Assembly: GCA_033977485.1 (NCBI GenBank)
Contig: CM066984.1
Coordinates: 114,383,251 to 114,447,250, forward strand
Length of the DNA stretch: 64,000 nucleotides
Reading direction: 5' to 3'
Origin: Hydrangea macrophylla
Lineage: Eukaryota; Streptophyta; Magnoliopsida; Cornales; Hydrangeaceae
The notes below the pieces were generated by a model, which was not told where the DNA came from, did no database searches, and worked only from the letters and a program-made list of their open reading frames with translations. Positions 1 through 11,872 of the stretch are shown here, one piece after another. Both the position numbers and the translations under genes were made by a program. The stretch's first letter is position 1; each line of letters opens with the position of its first letter.

Positions 1-1559
1 TTGTCCCCAACATTTTCAAAATACAAGTTGTTTACACTTTTAAAACACAGAGCTACAACTTAACTTCAAAACATCCATACATATGCACATATCAACACAA
101 CTTGCTACTCCCACACCCAAACCCGTCGCGTGGATCATTTTCTCTCCTCTTCTCGTGCCGTACCTGCAATGGTTATTCAATAACCACAACAGAAAATATA
201 TTTTCGTTTAAGCTTTCGCTTAGTGAGAGAACTAATCATGCTATTGGAATGTTTAATATGCAAATGCAACAATCATGATAAACAACAACAAATTGATCTC
301 CGGAAAGTCAAGCAACTCAAGCCACCACCCCCGGGTCCTTCTCACCCCAGAATTTCTCACTCTTTTGGCGCATATAGCATAACACACACTCTCTTGTGAC
401 CCCGAAGGCGTCACCGGTATTTCATTGTGGTCGTCACCACGTCCTACTCATTGAGGACTTCCTATCCCTTACATATGGGACCTATAAATGGTGCTCACTA
501 CTTGACTTCCCTTTGATCCACATAAGCATTTAAGCAACTTAGCATATAAGCATATAAGCATATCAATTTCACAACTTTGACATGCTTTTTACTCAATTTC
601 AACAACACATATAAATATAAACATGGATTAAGCATTCTAAGCCAACAATTATCACACCAACATATCTAAACACCCAATTTTGGGATTAGAGCACTCACCT
701 CTTTGATTTACTAACGAATTAAGCTTAGAAATTCCAACCTCTAGCAAATTTCTAACCCAAATTCCACCGGTGTAATTCCTACATAAGTTTGGTGTCAAGA
801 ACATCATCTATTAAGAACGGCCGCTGTAAAAACGTTGCCGAAACTGAAAATAAAAGACGTGCATGCGATCCTCTTACCTCCACGAGTCCAAATCCGGTCT
901 CGGTTCGTGAATCCGACGCCGGACGGCGAAGGAACGGCAAGAAACGTCGTCGAGAATTCCGTCGTCTTCGTCGAGGCTCTCGGCTCACTCTCCAACTCAA
1001 AACCCAGCTGTGTTTACAAGTGAGAGACACTTGTGTACACATGCATATGTGTTAACATAACTTTCCTTTATTTATGTTTACCTCCCCCGACTTTCTTTGA
1101 GCTTTAGTATGAAATCCCCATGTTAATTACGTTAACTACCCATCTGTTCTAAAAGGATTTAATCTAAGTCCCGCGTGGGTCCCAAATGTGGTCCCACATA
1201 ATTCATGAGGTTGCTATTAAACCTACCAATTATCAATTTTATTCAAATACGCCCTCACATGGGTGCCCAAATTGATCCCCTTTCCTATCATAAGACATAA
1301 TAATATCAATAAGCATTTAAACAAGTAATCATATAAATACATAATAACATCAAAATGCAAATTATTTTAATTAGACCCTCATTGGGCCCCATTTCTATAC
1401 CAGCCCCGCCTTTCACAGGACTTTCATCTGTGCCCGCTTTTGAGCACCTTTTCACATGTGGGTTCATAACCCCACCTTTAAACATCTCATGCATTAATTA
1501 TCTTTAATTAACACACATTGATATCATATTAATCTTATTTTTCGGGTACGGGTGTTACA
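1..1559 (-). mobile_element. Partial Tekay-type LTR (X2), minus orientation
   Basis: Read on the minus strand it starts at 1559 with TGTAACACCCGTACCC and runs off the left edge of the window. It is an inverted copy of 2811-4360, with matching landmarks: the GGTTATT/AATAACC hairpin followed by a GCAGGTA motif (near 155-185), the GTGACGCC/GGGGTCAC block (near 395-415) and a GTCCT/AGGAC hairpin (near 440-458). Short reading frames inside are not conserved genes. Whether it is a solo LTR or part of a full element cannot be told, because its other end lies outside the window. Confidence 0.8.
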
Positions 1560-2810
1560 ATACTAGTCGTCGAAGACTCACGTGCACGTTCCATATTCCC
1601 AATCTGCGACTCCTCGCCAATAAGTGCACACGAGAGGGTAAGATCTACAATTCTTCTCTTCAATCGTGCGACCTTAATGCCTATATCGGCTCCACAAAAC
1701 GGCTTAGTGATCACGTGCTCCTTCTGACCCATATAAGCAACTCAACATGCTCAAGTACATATCACCATGCTCTCGGTAAACAAAACATTTCACCATGCTA
1801 TTGGGCCTATTTATCAATATAATTGCCCAATATGAACTACACAATATATCTCTATGGACTAACACAAGCTTTTCATATCAAACATGAATACACGCCAAGT
1901 AATCATTCCATAATACAAAGTTGAATCACTCACCTCCGAATAACGTTCTTAAACTACGATCCAAGGAATACCCGTGTGCAAAGAACGTGCAGAAAAGCTT
2001 CTAGTATAGTTCCTATGGATCAAAAGTCCAAATATCAACTTTTATGAAAAATTCTAGAAATTGACTTTTCTAAAAACTTAGCCAAACATGCCCTAATAGA
2101 TATCAAAATGAAGCTCTTACCTCGAGAAGCTTGAATATGAAATATAGAAGAAATCAGACGGGCAGAAGGTCGTTGTTTGGCGTTGCAAAGTTTTAAGCTC
2201 CTAAATCTCCTTTTTGGCCTACTTCTTGAATTTTAGGTTAAGAGTTTAGAAAATATGAAAATAATCACTTTCTATATCTAGGCAACATTTTCCAAATTTG
2301 TATTTACCTCCCCACGAGTTTTCAAAACTCCTAAGCAGTCTCTGAAACTTTCTACACAGCTAATTCATAGCATTACGAGTGAAACCTCCAAATTATAAAA
2401 GTTTCTGACTAAGTTCCGTTTGGTTGCTAAAACGTGAATTCTACATGACGTTTCCGAAGTTGCTAATTAGCCTATCAAATTAATAGTGTGTTAATCCGTC
2501 CTCACCAGGATACTAAAATTAACAACATAAATAAATTCTAAACTAGAAATAATACAGATAGTGAAATACACAGATAAATATTTAATTTCAGATAAACATT
2601 TAAAGTATTCCACAATGACCATCTCATACTCGGAGAGACGTCACAATAACAAAATACTCATCAACACAGTCTCAAAGGGTTCTCTAATACAGACACCCAA
2701 ATCAACTCGTGAGTCAAAACTCACTCAAACATGTGCCAAAAAGCACAACACATCACATTATCATGCATGACAATATAATGAAATGCAATAACACAATTAT
2801 GGGTGTTATA
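1560..2810 (-). mobile_element. Truncated LTR of the E1 family
   Basis: This stretch matches 5769-7032, the larger part of the E1 LTR, including the ACTAGTCG start of the match, the TCGTGCGACC block and the terminal GGGTGTTATA. The first roughly 760 bases of the LTR (in plus coordinates) are absent, so the palindrome array found in complete copies is missing. It is squeezed between two oppositely oriented LTRs and no target duplication is visible, which suggests an old rearranged fragment. No gene is seen here. Confidence 0.8.
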
Positions 2811-5006
2811 CACCCGTACCCGAAAAAGAAGATTAATGTAATGTTAATGTGTTAATTAATTATAATTAACACTTAAGATGGTTTAAGGTGGGGTTATGAA
2901 CCCATAGGTGAAAAGGTGTTCAGATGCGAACATAAAAGAAAATTTCAAGTTAAGTGAAACTGGTAAAAAAGTGGGACCTGACGAAGGTCTAAATAATGTA
3001 AATTACATTTAGATATAATTATATGCTTAAATGACTACTTGTTTAAATGCTTAAAGATATTATTAAGTCATATGTCAGGTAATGGGGACCAATTTGGGTA
3101 CCTATGTGAGGGCGTATTTGAAAATGATTCATAATTGGTAGGTTTAATAGCAACCTCATAATATATGTGGCACCACATTTGGGATCTACACGGGACATAG
3201 ATTAAATCCATTTAGAAAAGGTGGGTAGTTAACATAATTAACTTGGGGGTTTCATAATAAAGCTTAAGAAAATTTTGGGGAGGGAAAAAGGAATTATGAA
3301 AAATAGTGACAACACATATGCATGAGATGCATATGTGTCTCGTTGCCACAAACCACAGCTGGGTTTAGAGTAGAAAGAGAGAACCGAGAGCTTTGCCAAA
3401 GACGACGGAGTTCCACACGACGTTTCATTGTCGTTTCTTCGCCGTTCGACTTCGGATTCACGATCCGAGACCATATTTGGACTCATGGAGGTAAGAGGAT
3501 CACCTGCACATCTTTTATTTTTAGTTTTGGTAACGTTTTTATGGTGACCGTTCTTGGTTGTTAGAAATTAACATATCAAAATCATGTAGGATTAAATCTA
3601 GTACAAGAATTGGGCAAGATTCTAGCTTGGAATTGGATTTTAGGAACAAATTGGCTAAGAATCGAAGAGGTGAGTGTTCTAATCCCAAAATTGGGTGTTT
3701 TAATGTGTTTATATGATAATTGTTGTTATTAGTTCCTTAATCCATGTTATATTTATAAATTTTGATGAATTTGGGTAAAGAGCATGTCAAATAATGTGAA
3801 ATTGCCATGCTTATATGCTAAGTTGCTTAAATGCTTATGTGGATCAAAGGAAAGTCAAGTAGTGGTCACCATTTATAGGTCCCATTTGTAAGGGATGGAA
3901 AGTCCTCAATGAGTAGGACATGGTGAAGACCACAATGAAATGACGGTGACGCCTTCGGGGTCACAAGAGTGTGTGATTTGCTATATGCGACAAAAGAGTG
4001 AGAAAGATCCGGGGTAAGAAGGCCCCGGGGGTGTTGGCTGGAGTTACTTGACTTTTCGGAGATCATTATGTTGCTGTTTGTGATGATTGTTGCATTTACA
4101 TGTTAAGCATTGTAATAGCATGATTAGTTCTCTTACTAAGTGAAAGCTTAAACAAAAAATATATTTTTCGTTGTGGTTATTGAATAACCATCGCAGGTAC
4201 CGAATGGGAGGATGAGAGGAAATGAATCACACGACGGGTTGAGTTTTGGGAGTTGTAAACATGTAGATATGCTCATGGACTTAGGTGTTAAAGTCCCTAA
4301 TGTAACTCTTATTTTGGAGATGAAGAGTCAACTTATGTTTTGGAAGACTTGTAATATGTCAAGTTGGGTTTGATGTTAATTACGCACCAAATTATGAGTT
4401 GTATTTACAAGTCACAAGTTATGAGTGGTTGGAAAGAACTTGGGCAATTTGGTGTTAGTTGTGTCTTGTGGTGTGGGTTGCACTTCGCAAACCACATGTT
4501 GTGTATATTGGTAAGAGACTTGGGAAAATTAAGTAACTTGCTATAAATTTAAATTTAGTCTCTCTTGTTTGAGAGTTTATGCTTATGTTGGGATAAAAAT
4601 GTGGATTTGATGCATACTTGAGCTCCTAGCTGGAGCATTGTGAGTTTTGGGTGTGTGAGTAGCTAACCAAGTGTTTAAAAATGATTTTGAAAGCCCTTTT
4701 GCTTATTATTTACGGTTTGGAGACACATGGGAATGCTTTGAAATGATTTTAAGAGTTCTTATGATGATTGGGTTGGAATACTGAAAGTTGGGAGTTTGAA
4801 CATGTGTTGGGGTGTTTGATTGTTGTATCGCACTTGGACATGTTTTGAAATGGTTTTGAAAGTTCCATGAAGTTTAATTTGAAGTTTATATCAAACCATA
4901 TTGGCTTTTCTTAGGTTGGAATGTTTATGAGTGATTGGGAAAAATGTGTATTTTGGAAGCAAATCCATGATACTAGAGATAAATTTAAGAGTTTGATGGT
5001 TGTAAC
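2811..5006 (+). mobile_element. Tekay-type LTR (X1), left part
   Basis: Plus-oriented LTR starting CACCCGTACCCG (the expected TGTAA has been lost or merged at the junction with the previous fragment). It is homologous to X2 and more distantly to the N1 LTR. It contains the GGTTATT/AATAACC hairpin at 4175-4189 followed by GCAGGTAC. At 5006 it is broken by E1; GTAAC at 5002-5006 is repeated at 13899-13903, where the LTR resumes. No gene. Confidence 0.75.
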
Positions 5007-5146
5007 TGTCACAGCCCGATCCCACAATAGCGGAACCGAAGCCCGTGGCACGCCACCGAGGCTAAACCAATTCATTAACGTTCCCAAAATTAGGTTTGAA
5101 GAACACACGCAGCGGAAAAACAAAACATATTTTCAAACCAGATGTT

Positions 5147-5322
5147 CAGTCGACTGCTCAGTCGACGGAGGAAGGCAGGGAATTTAATAGCAATTCCAGT
5201 CGACTGAGGCTAGGGGGTCCAGTCGACTGAGGCGGGATCCAGTCGACTGCTTTTGCTAAAATAAGAAGCAGTAGCTAGCAAACACAGGGGTTCATTCGAC
5301 TGAACACAGGACCAGTCGACTG
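5147..5322. repeat. CAGTCGACTG palindrome array in E1 3' LTR
   Basis: Copies of the 10-bp palindrome start at 5147, 5159 (one mismatch), 5197, 5220, 5240, 5293 (one mismatch) and 5313. Copies at 5147, 5220 and 5293, and also 5240 and 5313, are 73 bp apart. The last two pairs have an inner spacing of 20 bp. The same array is present in the other LTR at 12013-12188. Confidence 0.85.
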
Positions 5323-6489
5323 CTCCCCTAGCAGCAGCCCAATCTGCAGAATTTCAAGTTTAAAAGCTTTCTAACTATCACCAATGATCAACCACTCAAT
5401 CCAAACTCAATCCAAAGTAATCTTAACTGTATTAAAACATTTCTAAAGCAGGATTACAACATGTTACTAACTATTACCACGGTTTAAAATCCATTCTATC
5501 ATACGAAGTTAAACATAAGTTAAAACAAGAAAAAGGTCTTATTACAACATCATATTGTCCCAAAACTACAAAGTTAACATTTAAGTTGCCTCCCAAGCGA
5601 ACTCCCAACCCTCGTGCTTACTTCTGCGATTCCTCGCCAGCATTTACACCTGAAATGGTTATTTGAATAACCACACATATTTCAATTTGTTTAAGCTAAA
5701 GCTTAGTGAATAAATCAACATATGTACATGAATGATAAACATGTCCGCATTCACATCTCTACATTTCATACTAGTCGCCGGAGACTCACGTGCCCGTCCA
5801 TACTCCCAATCTGCGACTCCTCGCCAATAAGTCCACGCGAAAGGGTAAGACCCACGATTCTTCTCTTCAATCGTGCGACCTTAATGCCTATATCGGCTCC
5901 ACAAAATGGCACGGTGACCACGTGCTCCTTCTGACCCAAATAAGCAACTTAACATGCTCAAATACATATCACCATGCTCGCGGTAATCAAAACATATCAC
6001 CGTGCTATTGAGCCTACTTATCAATATAAATGCCCAATATGAACTACACAATATATCTCTAAGAATTAATACATGCTATTCACACAAAACATGAATACAT
6101 ATCAAGGAATCATTCCAAAGACATAGTTGAATCACTCACCTCCGATTTACGCTCTTAAACTTCGATTCAAAGAAAACCCGTGCACAAAGAACGTGCAGAA
6201 ATCCGTCTAGTACAATTCCTATGGATCAAAATTCCATTTATCAACTTTTATGAAAAATTCTAGAAAATAACTTTTCAAAAAACTTAGCCAAACAGGCCCT
6301 AATAGGTATCAAAACGAAGCTCTTACCTCGAGGAGCTCAAATATGAAATCTGGGAGAAAATAAACTGACGGAAGGTCGTCGTTTGGCGTCGCAAAGCTCT
6401 AAGCAACTAAATCTCCCTCTAGCCCCCCCTTTTGGCCTCCTCTTGAAATTTTAGGTTAAGCTTATGAAAAATATCTCAACCATCTCTAT

Positions 6490-6499
6490 CTATATATAG
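6490..6499 (-). promoter_or_regulatory. Candidate TATA box of E1 LTR
   Basis: The minus strand reads CCTATATATAG about 540 bp into the LTR. It is the best TATA-box match in the LTR and is conserved in the partner LTR at 13356-13366. The transcription start would lie some 30 bp further along the minus strand. Assignment is by motif only. Confidence 0.5.
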
Positions 6500-7032
6500 G
6501 CAACTCTTTTGGAAATTACGTTTACCTCCCCACGAGTTTTCAAAACTCCTAATTAGTCTCTAAAACTTTCTATACAGCTTATTCATAGCTTTACGAGTGA
6601 AACTTCAAAATTATAAAAGTTTTCGACTAAGTTTCGTTTGGTCGCTAAAACACGAATTTCTACATGACGTTTCCGAAGTTGCTAATTAACCTACCAAATT
6701 AATAGCGTGTTCATTCGTCCTCACCAGGATACTAAAACTAACAATAGAAATAAATTCTAAAACAGAAAATAATACAGATATTGAAATACACAGGTAAACA
6801 TTTATTTCCAGATAAACACTTAAAATGTTCCACAGTGACCGTCTCATACTCGGAGAGACTTCACAAACAATAAATCCTCAATCACAACAGTTTCAAAGGG
6901 TTCTCTAATACAGACACCCAAATCAACTCGTGAGTCAAAACTCACTCAACCATGTGTCATAAGACACGCCACATCACATTATCATGCATGACAATGTAAT
7001 GCAAATGAAATAACACAAATGTGGGTGTTATA

Positions 7033-7050
7033 ATACTCTCCCCCTTAAAA
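7033..7050 (-). promoter_or_regulatory. E1 polypurine tract
   Basis: The minus strand reads AAGGGGGAGAG immediately before the 3' LTR, the expected place and composition for the primer of plus-strand DNA synthesis. Just upstream is a short dyad, GTTTG-GGGA-CAAAC, which is also present before the N2 polypurine tract. Confidence 0.75.
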
Positions 7051-7074
7051 GAAGTTTGTCCCCAAACTTGTACC

Positions 7075-10000
7075 TCAAGTCTCGAAAAGGTGCGGATACT
7101 GAGTACGCATCTCATCTTCTATCTCCCACGTCATCTCTTCCGTAGTTTGGCTACGCCATAACACTTTCACTTTCGATATTACTTTATTTCGTAATACTTG
7201 ATCCTTCCGGTCTAAGATCTCTACCGGATATGCGGCATACGTTAAATCACTCTGAATCTCATTAGATGTCGGAGTCATCACTTGATCTCTATCTTCTACT
7301 AATTGTTTGCGTAACAACGATACATGAAATACGTTATGAACTTGAGCATACTCGCTCGGCAAGTTCAAATGATAAGCTACGGGTCCAACTCTCCCAATAA
7401 TCTCAAAAGGTCATACATATCTCGGATTGAGTTTCCCGTATCTACCAAATCTGGTTATTCCCTTTGAAGGTGACACCTTCAAATACACTAAGTCTCCCAC
7501 GTCAAATTCCAACGGTCGTCTACGCTTATCGGCATAACTCTTATACCTACTCTGTGCTGTCAGTAACCGTTGTCGAATTACCTTTATCTTATCCGTCGTC
7601 TCTTGTACAATTTGCGGCCCTTCAATCATTCTTTCTCCGACTTCCGTCCAACTAATCGGTGAACGACATACACGACCATATAAAGCTTCATAAGGAGCCA
7701 TTCTAATACTCGACTGAAAACTGTTGTTGTATGCGAACTCAATTAACGACAGGTGGTCTTCCTAGTCACCCTGGAAATCAAGTACACATAACCGAAGCAT
7801 GACTTCCAAAATCTGGATTACTCTTTCTGATTGACCATCGGTCTGAGGATGAAAAGCTGTACTAAAGTGCAATTTGGTACCCATTGCTTCTTGCATGGCT
7901 CTCCAAAACTTCGATGTAAAACTACTATCCCTATCCGAAATGATAGAAACTGGGATACCATGTAGTCTCACAATCTCACGAATATATAACTTAGCTAACG
8001 TCATTGACTTAGTTGTTCGGAGCGGTAGGAAGTGCGACGACTTCGTCAAACGGTCAACAATCACCCAGATAATAGTATTCGATCTCTTCGACTTCTGAAA
8101 CCCACTAACAAAATCCATTATTATGTGTTCCCATTTCCACTCGGCTATCGGTAACGGTTGTAACAATCTCAAGGGTACTTGGCATTTGGCCTTTACTTGT
8201 TGACACCTCGTACATCGTGAAACATAGCGTGCTATTTCTCTCTTCATTCCCGGCCACCAATAAACATGTCTCAAGTCTCTATACATCTTGGTGCTTCCCG
8301 GATGAACGGTATACTTTGTGTTGTGTGCTTCCTCTAGGATGTTTCGCTTCAAATCTTTCTCACTAGGTACACAATTTCTACCCCTTAATCTCAACACCTT
8401 GTTCTCAAACGTGAATCCCGGTTGTTTGCCCATTGGAATCTCATTACAAATCTTCTTCAAAGCCACATCTTGAAGTTGTTTCTCTGCGATCTCGTGAATC
8501 AAGAGTGGTTGTGCCACCATCGTCGACATCAAGCCACTTTCAATCCTCGGTATCACTTCAAGCTCCAAATTCTCCATATCTCGTATCAGTTCTTTCTGAG
8601 AAGTCAATTCTGATGCGGTGTTGGTTGGTACGTTGCGACTAAGAGCATCGGCGACGACATTCGCCTTGCTCGGATGATACTGAATTGACAAGTCATAGTC
8701 CTTCATCAACTCTAACCATCTCCTTTGCCTCATGTTCAAATCTCGTTGTGTAAACAAGTACTTCAAACTCTTATGATCCGTGTATATCTCACATTTCTCC
8801 CCGTATAGATAATGACGCCAAATCTTCAATGCAAAAATCACGACGGCCAATTCTAGATCATGTGTTGGATAATTCTTCTCGTGCGGTCTAAGTTGTCTCG
8901 ACGCATACGCAATGACTTTATCACCTTGCATAAGAACGCAACCTAAACCTCTATATGAAGCATCACTGTAAATAATAAATCCTCCAGTCCTTGACGGAAC
9001 GGCTAATATTGGTGCTTTCACTAGTCGACCCTTCAACTCTTGGAAACTTTCTTAACATCCTGGACTCCAAACAAAAGCAATATCTTTCCTCATTAACTGT
9101 GTCATCGGCATTGCTATACGTGAAAAGTCTTTTACAAATCTCCGATAATACCCAGCTAATCCTAGGAAATTTCGGATGTCTGTCACATTCGTTGGTCTCA
9201 CCTAGTTGGTAACTGCTTCTATCTTCTGAGGGTCTACGGAAATTCCTTTAGCTGATACAATATGTCCAAGAAAAGCAATCTCTGTCAACCAAAACTCACA
9301 CTTATTCAATTTGTCGAATAATCTCTTTTCACGCAATCGTTGTAAAGCTAATCGCAAATGATACTCGTGATCTTCTACGCTTTTGGAGTAGATTAGGATG
9401 TCATCTATGAACACAATGACAAACTCATCTAAGTAGTCCTTGAAAACACGGTTCATCAAGTCCATGAAAGCAGCTGGTGCGTTAGTCACTCCAAATAGCA
9501 TAACCAAAAATTCAAAGTGACCATATCGAGTTCTGAAAGCTGTCTTCTCAACATCTTCCTCTTTGACTTTCAACTGATGGTAACCGGATCTCAAGTCGAT
9601 CTTCGAAAATACCTGAGCCCCTTGTAACTGATCAAACAAGTCATCTATTCGCAGCAACGGATACTTGTTCTTGACGGTCAACTTATTCAACCCTCGGTAG
9701 TCGATGCACATACGCATTGTTCCATCTTTCTTCTTCACAAACAAGACTGGAGCTCCCCACGGTGAAACACTCAGTCGGATAAAACCCTTCTCTAACAGTT
9801 CTTCTAACTGAACTTTCAATTCTTTCAACTCTATCGGTGCCATTCGGTACGGTGCTTTGGATACCGGTTGTGACCCTGGTACTACTTCTATTGTGAACTC
9901 AAGCTCTCTTTCAATCAATACGTCGGGTAACTCATCGGGAAAAACATCTGGAAATTCTCGAACTAAGGAGATTTCTTCTATTAGTGGTCCAAGAACTCGC

Positions 10001-11643
10001 GTGTCGATAATTGAACATAAGAAACCCGAACAACCCTTCTTCAACATCTTACTTGCTCGGATCGCCGATATCAAGTACGGCGGTACGATCACTCCCTTAC
10101 CCTGAAAAGTAAACTCTTCTCGTCCTGACGGATAGAAACTAACCCGTTTCTGTTCACAATCAATTCTGGCTTGATTAATTGACAACCAATCCATACCCAA
10201 GATAACACCAAAGTAATTCACCGTCAACGGAATCAAATCAACGCTCAAGACTTTATCACCTATCTTGATCTCACATGACTTGAATATCGAAGAAGTAACT
10301 AGTGGTTCACTACTAGGCAATGATACACACAAGTCGTATCCTAACGGTTCTGACTTAACAGTTAAATGCTTAACAAAATCACGTGACACAAATGAATGCG
10401 TTGAACCAGAATCCATAAGTACACGTACAGGATACGAACAAATAGGAAGAATACCTGATACGACGGTATCATCCGTATTCCCCGGCCTGAGCTGGAAGTA
10501 TCGTCCTTTTTGTTGCGCGACTCCTTTCCCTTTATCTACTCGAGGTTCTACCCTTGATCCGCTTGGCACACTCGATGCCCCGGTACTCATTCCCGGTTGT
10601 CTCTTACTCGGACAGTTCCTTGCTATGTGTCCCGGTTGTCCACACTCAAAACATTTTCCTCTCGTTTCTGGGTTGTAGCTCTTCGTATTCGGAAAGGTAT
10701 TTGGTGTGGTCGAGTTTGCATTCAAAGGACAATTTCGAGATATGTGTCCTAACTGCTTGCAGAAGTAACAGGTACTCAATTGGTAGCAAGTTCCTCTGTG
10801 TCGCTGGTTACATGTTGGACACAATGGTCTCGAGTCCCCCATGAACGTACTCCCTCCTTGGCTACTCATATATGATCCTGAACCTTGTGTGAACGGTTTC
10901 TTCGCATTCCCTTGGCTCTTGCCCCTATTGTCATTGGGTCTCTTTCCTTGTTGCCCTTGTCGATATCGATCGACACTCTTCTCAGCTATACGGGCGGCTT
11001 CCTCGACTAGAGAAACGGTCGGGTGTTGTAACATGTCCACACGGCCACGGATGTTCTCTTTAAGCCCTTCCTCAAACTTACGAGCTTTATCCCTATCAAT
11101 CGAAATGGTAGTTTTCCCAAATCGTAACAAGGCATTGAAACGAGAAACATACTCACCCACGGTCATATCTCCCTGAATCAAACTTGCAAACTCTTGACGT
11201 TTCTGAGTATAAGCAGATTGTGGAAAGAAACGTTTGTTGAATTCTTTCTTAAATGTTTCCCACGTGGTCGGCTTCCCTTTTTCAAGCACGTTGTTCCACC
11301 AATCCAATGCTTCGCCCATCAACGTATCGGATGCGCACAAAATTTTCTCCTCATCGGTACATATTACCTGACGGAAATGTCTTTCCATGTCCATCATCCA
11401 ATGATCGGCCAAGTCTATGTCAACTTGCCCATGATACAACGTCGATTTTCGCTTATGAAACTGTTCCACGATTGTGTGTTGAGGTCGCGGTGCCGATGGT
11501 GCATTGACATAACGAATTTCTACTTGTGGAGGCTGAAAGTTCATCTGTTCTCTTTCACTTACCGCTTGTATGAAATTTCCCACCATATTCACTATTTGGT
11601 CCATCCGCGAATGCGGTGACAATTCTCTTGGTGGATCAGCCAT
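7075..11643 (-). pseudogene. gag-pol: E1 Gag-Pol polyprotein with chromodomain (four in-frame stops)
   Basis: A single frame of about 1520 codons from ATG at 11643 to the stop at 7075-7077, the usual length for Tekay elements. Domains in order: Gag core (about residues 90-200); CCHC knuckles [14 protein letters not shown] (about 291) and [14 protein letters not shown] (about 328); protease with DSG (about 411); reverse transcriptase with FIDD (about 746); RNase H with SDAS (about 893), TDHKS and ADALSR; integrase with an HHCC finger and the D-D-E residues in MDF, SDRD and SER; and a C-terminal chromodomain. The frame is interrupted at 9202-9204, near 9052, 7759-7761 and 7408-7410. Each break is explained by one C-to-T or G-to-A change, with no frameshift. 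RT has VMLFG where VMPFG is usual. It is a recent pseudogene. Confidence 0.93.
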
Positions 11644-11850
11644 AACGTTTCAAATATTTCCCCTATTGAGTTCAATGCATAATGACCATGCATGCTATGC
11701 CACAATATAGATATATGTGCACAGTTCATCACAATCAATAAATGCTAATGCATGAAGCATTTCAACAATGATAACCATTATCTTCTCAATTACACACTCC
11801 ACTCGACGTCACTCAGCATATATAACATCACTCGTTCCCAAGGCTCTAAA

Positions 11851-11867
11851 CCTAGGCTCTGATACCA
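11851..11867 (-). promoter_or_regulatory. E1 primer binding site (tRNA-iMet type)
   Basis: The minus strand reads TGGTATCAGAGCCTAGG, five bases inside the 5' LTR. TGGTATCAGAGC is the common plant retrotransposon site complementary to the 3' end of initiator methionine tRNA. Confidence 0.9.
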
Positions 11868-11872
11868 CTAAA

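Larger units (their letters stand above)
5007..7032 (-). repeat. E1 3' LTR
   Basis: 2026-bp LTR, the minus-strand 3' copy. Plus-strand ends are TGTCACAGCCC and GGGTGTTATA; the right end is a degenerate TGTAACACC. Its partner is 11873-13898, and a truncated relative lies at 1560-2810. It carries a TATA-like box, a palindrome array and a 6-bp hairpin with an 11-nt loop (CACGAT at 5853-5858, ATCGTG at 5870-5875). Confidence 0.95.

Noticed and set aside
7762..9036. Separate RNase H-integrase gene in E1
   Set aside because: It is in the same frame as the upstream Gag-RT part and separated only by stop codons, so it is one broken polyprotein.
10265..10678. 137-codon plus-strand frame within E1
   Set aside because: Antisense shadow of the E1 Gag-protease frame.
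11194..11619. 141-codon plus-strand frame within E1
   Set aside because: Antisense shadow of the E1 Gag core.
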